Position numbers and translations under genes: made by a program. A stretch of DNA of 7,298 nt from Caldithrix sp. (GTDB lineage: Bacteria; Zhuqueibacterota; Zhuqueibacteria; Oceanimicrobiales; Oceanimicrobiaceae), in NCBI GenBank assembly GCA_004357015.1, contig SMXE01000155.1, positions 1 through 7,298 of the forward strand, read 5' to 3'. Below, one piece after another: positions 4,625 to 7,298 of the stretch; the stretch's first letter is position 1, and every line of letters begins with the position of its first letter. A model generated the notes under the pieces. That model was not told the origin of the DNA. It saw only the letters and a list, made by a program, of their open reading frames with translations, and searched no databases.

Positions 4625-6790
4625 TTAGTCTGCTATCTTTTCGCCGCTACCGCTCAACCTTTCTACGTTGATCACCCCTTTCACCTGGCTAATCCTTTTC
4701 ATAACACGGGTTAGATGTTGCAAATTTCGAAGCTCAAGAATGAGGTTGCTGCTTACGATTGAATCCTCCGCTTTCATCTCGACACTAACGATGTTGGTGT
4801 CGGTTTGCGAAATGGAGTCAGTAATGTCACGCAGGAAATTCTTACGATCTTCACCAAGCAATTGCAGACGAACCATGAAATGTTTGTCTTTATCGACATC
4901 CCATTCCACATCTATTTTTCGCTCGGAATTCTCGATCAGACTAATAATATTCCTGCAGTCACTCCGGTGTATGACAATACCACGCCCCTTGGTGATAAAC
5001 CCCAAAATGTTATCACCCGGCAACGGTTGACAGCATTTGCCGAACGCAATCATGAGGTTATCCAGTCCCTGAACCCTGACGCCTCTTGCAGAGCCTCGGG
5101 CGCGACTGATGAACTTCTTGAACAGTGACGCCTGTTTGATTTCGATCTTTTTTTCCGGGGCGATGCGGTTGATGACGGTTTGAACCGACGTATCTCCGCT
5201 TCCGATACTGGCGAAAAGTTGCTCAGCTTTCTGGTAATTGAAAGTCTGGGCTATCTCATGAAGGTCAATTTCGGATCGCTTCATATTAAACTTCTTGAAC
5301 TCTTTGAAGAGGATCTCTTCTCCCAGCTTGACACTTTGGTCGTAGAAGGACTCCCGCAGCCAGCGCTTGATCTTGCTACGAGCCTTGTTCGTTTTAGCGA
5401 GCCTGACCCAGTCAGGGTTGGGTTTTTGGTTGGGCGAAGTTAAAATCTCAACAGAATCTCCGCTCTTGAGTTTGTAACTGAGCGGCACGATTCGGCCATT
5501 GACTTTGGCCCCGATGCAGTGCAGTCCGACATCGGTATGGACGGTAAAGGCAAAATCCACCGGGCTTGAGCCCATTGGTAGTTTCAGCAAGTCGCCATTT
5601 GGAGTAAAGACGAACACCTCATCCTGGAAAAGCTCGATGCGAAGGTTTTCCATGAACTCCGACGCATCCTTGGTCTCCTGCTGCCATTCCAGGACTTGCC
5701 GCAGCCAGTTTAGATGTTTGTCAAGTTCATCACCCTTTTTTCTGCCTTCTTTATACAGCCAGTGGGCGGCGATCCCTTCTTCTGCCGTTGCGTGCATCTC
5801 ATGCGTGCGTATCTGAATCTCCACCATCCTCCCGTCTGGTCCGATCACCGTCGTGTGCAGGGACTGGTAGAAATTCGACTTCGGTGTGGCAATGTAATCC
5901 TTAAAACGCTCCTGAACCGGCGTATAAAGATTGTGCACGATACCCAGCACGAAATAGCACTCCTCCACTTTTTCGGCCAGGATGCGAATAGCGAGCAAAT
6001 CATAAATCTGTTCAAAAGGCAACTGCCGGCGGTTCATTTTGCCGTAAATGCTATAAAAGTGCTTTGGCCTGCCAGTAATGCTGGCCTTGATATTGGCCCG
6101 TTTCAATTCTTTGCGTATGGGGTATGTGATCCGGCGGATGTAGCGTTCTCGCTCCTCCCGTTTGTTGGAAACCTTGTGAACGAGGTCCCAATAAGAGTCC
6201 GGATCCAGCGTTTTCAGAATTAGATCTTCCAATTCCCACTTGATCTTGGCGATCCCGAGTCGGTGCGCCAGAGGTGCATAAACATCCCGGGTTTCGAGGG
6301 CAATCCTTTTCTGTTTCTTGACCGGGAGATATTCGAGCGTTCTCATGTTGTGAAGACGGTCTGCGAATTTGATCATGATCACGCGGATATCCTTCACCAT
6401 CGAAACGATCATCTTGCGAAAGTTTTCCGCCTGCCGCTGTTCGACGCTTTCGAATTTCAGTTCGCTGATCTTGGTGACACCGTTAACCAGCAAGGCCACC
6501 TCGTCGCCAAAAAGCTCACTGACCTCATCGATGGTAACACCCGTGTCTTCGGCGACGTCGTGCAGCAAGCCGCCCGCCACTGTCGTGGAGTCCATTTTCA
6601 TACCGACCAGGATATTTGCCACTTCAAAACAATGCTCAAAATACGGCGCTCCCGACTTGCGCAATTGGTCTTTATGCGCGTCACAACTAAACTCAAAAGC
6701 ACGCGTCACCAAGTCGACATCCACCGACGTGACGGTTTTCTTATGCTTTCTGAGCAAATCCGACAATGATTTTTTGTAACCGTTTTCCAT
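4625..6790 (-). CDS. rel: Bifunctional (p)ppGpp synthetase/hydrolase, Rel/SpoT (RSH) family
   Basis: The enzyme makes (p)ppGpp from ATP and GDP or GTP during starvation and hydrolyses it again, setting the stringent response. The 721 residues carry the full long-RSH architecture. The HD hydrolase domain spans about 25-200, with H53, the HD of LLHDVAEDTG (H77, D78) and KFADRLHNM (D144). The synthetase domain spans about 230-350, with RPKHFYSIYGKM from R241, YDLLAIRI with D264, and EIQIRT with E324. RFKD at 295-298 is the RXKD-type motif of bifunctional enzymes; RelA-only enzymes have EXDD. A TGS domain follows at about 388-450, then a helical region, the conserved-cysteine domain with C586, C587, H608 and C612, and an ACT domain at about 638-712. 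Both active sites look intact. Translation starts 3 nt after the dnaB stop without a clear Shine-Dalgarno sequence, suggesting coupling to dnaB. With no second RSH in view, it may be the only long RSH in the genome, but the window cannot show this. Confidence 0.97.
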   Translation of the reverse strand: MENGYKKSLSDLLRKHKKTVTSVDVDLVTRAFEFSCDAHKDQLRKSGAPYFEHCFEVANILVGMKMDSTTVAGGLLHDVAEDTGVTIDEVSELFGDEVALLVNGVTKISELKFESVEQRQAENFRKMIVSMVKDIRVIMIKFADRLHNMRTLEYLPVKKQKRIALETRDVYAPLAHRLGIAKIKWELEDLILKTLDPDSYWDLVHKVSNKREERERYIRRITYPIRKELKRANIKASITGRPKHFYSIYGKMNRRQLPFEQIYDLLAIRILAEKVEECYFVLGIVHNLYTPVQERFKDYIATPKSNFYQSLHTTVIGPDGRMVEIQIRTHEMHATAEEGIAAHWLYKEGRKKGDELDKHLNWLRQVLEWQQETKDASEFMENLRIELFQDEVFVFTPNGDLLKLPMGSSPVDFAFTVHTDVGLHCIGAKVNGRIVPLSYKLKSGDSVEILTSPNQKPNPDWVRLAKTNKARSKIKRWLRESFYDQSVKLGEEILFKEFKKFNMKRSEIDLHEIAQTFNYQKAEQLFASIGSGDTSVQTVINRIAPEKKIEIKQASLFKKFISRARGSARGVRVQGLDNLMIAFGKCCQPLPGDNILGFITKGRGIVIHRSDCRNIISLIENSERKIDVEWDVDKDKHFMVRLQLLGEDRKNFLRDITDSISQTDTNIVSVEMKAEDSIVSSNLILELRNLQHLTRVMKRISQVKGVINVERLSGSGEKIAD

Positions 6791-6793
6791 AAC

Positions 6794-7298
6794 TTAGAAT
6801 GGCTGCTCTGCGGCGTAAACTTCCTCTACCCGAAATTTCTCGTTCTCCAAGTTGTCAAAACGCACAAAGTTCTTGTGGAATTTCAGTTTCACGGTTCCGG
6901 TAGGACCGTTTCGCTGCTTGGCGATAATAATTTCTGCGATGCCTTCTTCTTCAACAGGTCCATAAAGTTCGGGGCGGTAGATGAACATCACCACATCGGC
7001 ATCCTGCTCAATGGCGCCTGATTCCCGCAAATCGGAAAGGATTGGCCGGCGGTCACCCCCCCGGGACTCCACTGCGCGCGACAACTGAGATAACGCCACT
7101 ACGGGAATTTCCAGCTCTTTCGCCAGCGCTTTCAACGACTGCGAGATGGCGGAGATTTCAATTTGCCTGCTTTCAGCCGAACCGGGACCCTTTGCCAATT
7201 GCAGGTAGTCCACGATCACCATGCCCAGACCGTGTTCTGCTTTCAAGCGCCGTGATTTTGCGCGAATCTCAAGCACGCTGAGCGCAGCGGTATCATCG
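6794..7298 (-). CDS. dnaB: Replicative DNA helicase DnaB, C-terminal part (truncated by window edge)
   Basis: DnaB is the hexameric 5'-3' helicase at the replication fork. The 167 residues seen are the C-terminal part of its RecA-like ATPase domain; the N-terminal domain and Walker A lie beyond the right edge. The visible part opens with [14 protein letters not shown], then the Walker B strand [23 protein letters not shown] and the conserved [17 protein letters not shown] follow. AKQRNGPTG carries the basic and arginine-finger residues that reach the neighbouring subunit's ATP site. No intein interrupts this part. The frame is open to the edge; a GTG at 7274-7276 is an internal codon and not the start. 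The stop lies 3 nt before rsh, so the two are probably cotranscribed. Confidence 0.97.
   Translation of the reverse strand, partial: DDTAALSVLEIRAKSRRLKAEHGLGMVIVDYLQLAKGPGSAESRQIEISAISQSLKALAKELEIPVVALSQLSRAVESRGGDRRPILSDLRESGAIEQDADVVMFIYRPELYGPVEEEGIAEIIIAKQRNGPTGTVKLKFHKNFVRFDNLENEKFRVEEVYAAEQPF

Noticed and set aside
5714..6223. Plus-strand open frame of 169 codons opposite rsh
   Set aside because: It lies wholly within the conserved Rel coding region, resembles no known protein, and fits an antisense shadow of a long gene. The similar 168-codon frame at 6263-6769 is rejected for the same reason.
6794..7276. Complete 160-residue protein starting at the GTG at 7274-7276
   Set aside because: The frame stays open to the window edge and the residues before the GTG match the conserved DnaB sequence, so this is a truncated dnaB.
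1..7298. Hidden defence system, mobile element, CRISPR array or tRNA
   Set aside because: Genes are tightly packed housekeeping and envelope genes on one strand; no transposase, integrase, repeat array, or cloverleaf-like sequence was seen on either strand.

Overview
The window is a compact stretch of bacterial chromosome in which every supportable gene lies on the minus strand, so transcription runs from high to low coordinates. Gene content points to a Gram-negative member of the FCB superphylum (Bacteroidota, Chlorobiota, Calditrichota, KSB1-like lineages). The evidence is a PorV/PorQ-type outer-membrane protein with the arginine-x-x-AMGGAF signature, a BamD-type lipoprotein, and an HU/IHF-like protein with a lysine/proline-rich arm and a short tail. 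This placement comes from reading the proteins, not from a phylogeny, and no finer taxonomy is claimed.

Layout in order of transcription. 7298-6794 is the C-terminal part of the replicative helicase DnaB, cut by the window edge. 6790-4625 is a full-length bifunctional Rel/SpoT (p)ppGpp enzyme, starting 3 nt after dnaB. 4533-4192 is an HU/IHF-family DNA-binding protein with a strong ribosome binding site. 4112-3690 is the RuvX/YqgF nuclease-fold protein. 3610-2537 is the PorV/PorQ-family outer-membrane beta-barrel protein. 2535-1834 is an unrecognised exported protein with a C-terminal membrane anchor. 1802-999 is a BamD-like lipoprotein. 987-406 is NadD, the nicotinate-mononucleotide adenylyltransferase. 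283-68 is a 71-residue protein that is almost half aspartate and glutamate. Bases 1-67 hold only a GC-rich inverted repeat.

The genes fall into two themes. The upstream part (dnaB, rsh, HU) covers replication, growth-rate control and nucleoid structure. The downstream part (porin, anchored exported protein, bamD) looks like an envelope cluster with 1-31 nt gaps, followed at 11 nt by the NAD biosynthesis gene nadD. Longer gaps (79-122 nt) before HU, ruvX, the PorV/PorQ gene and the acidic gene are the likely sites of internal promoters.

Most of the window is conserved housekeeping sequence, and I see no mobile element, CRISPR array, tRNA, rRNA or recognisable defence system. The points most worth a second look are the hyperacidic 71-residue protein with its in-frame (GAT)8 tract, the exported 233-residue protein coupled to the PorV/PorQ gene, and a GACA-n-TGTC palindrome found only three times in the window, each time 44-57 nt upstream of a start codon.
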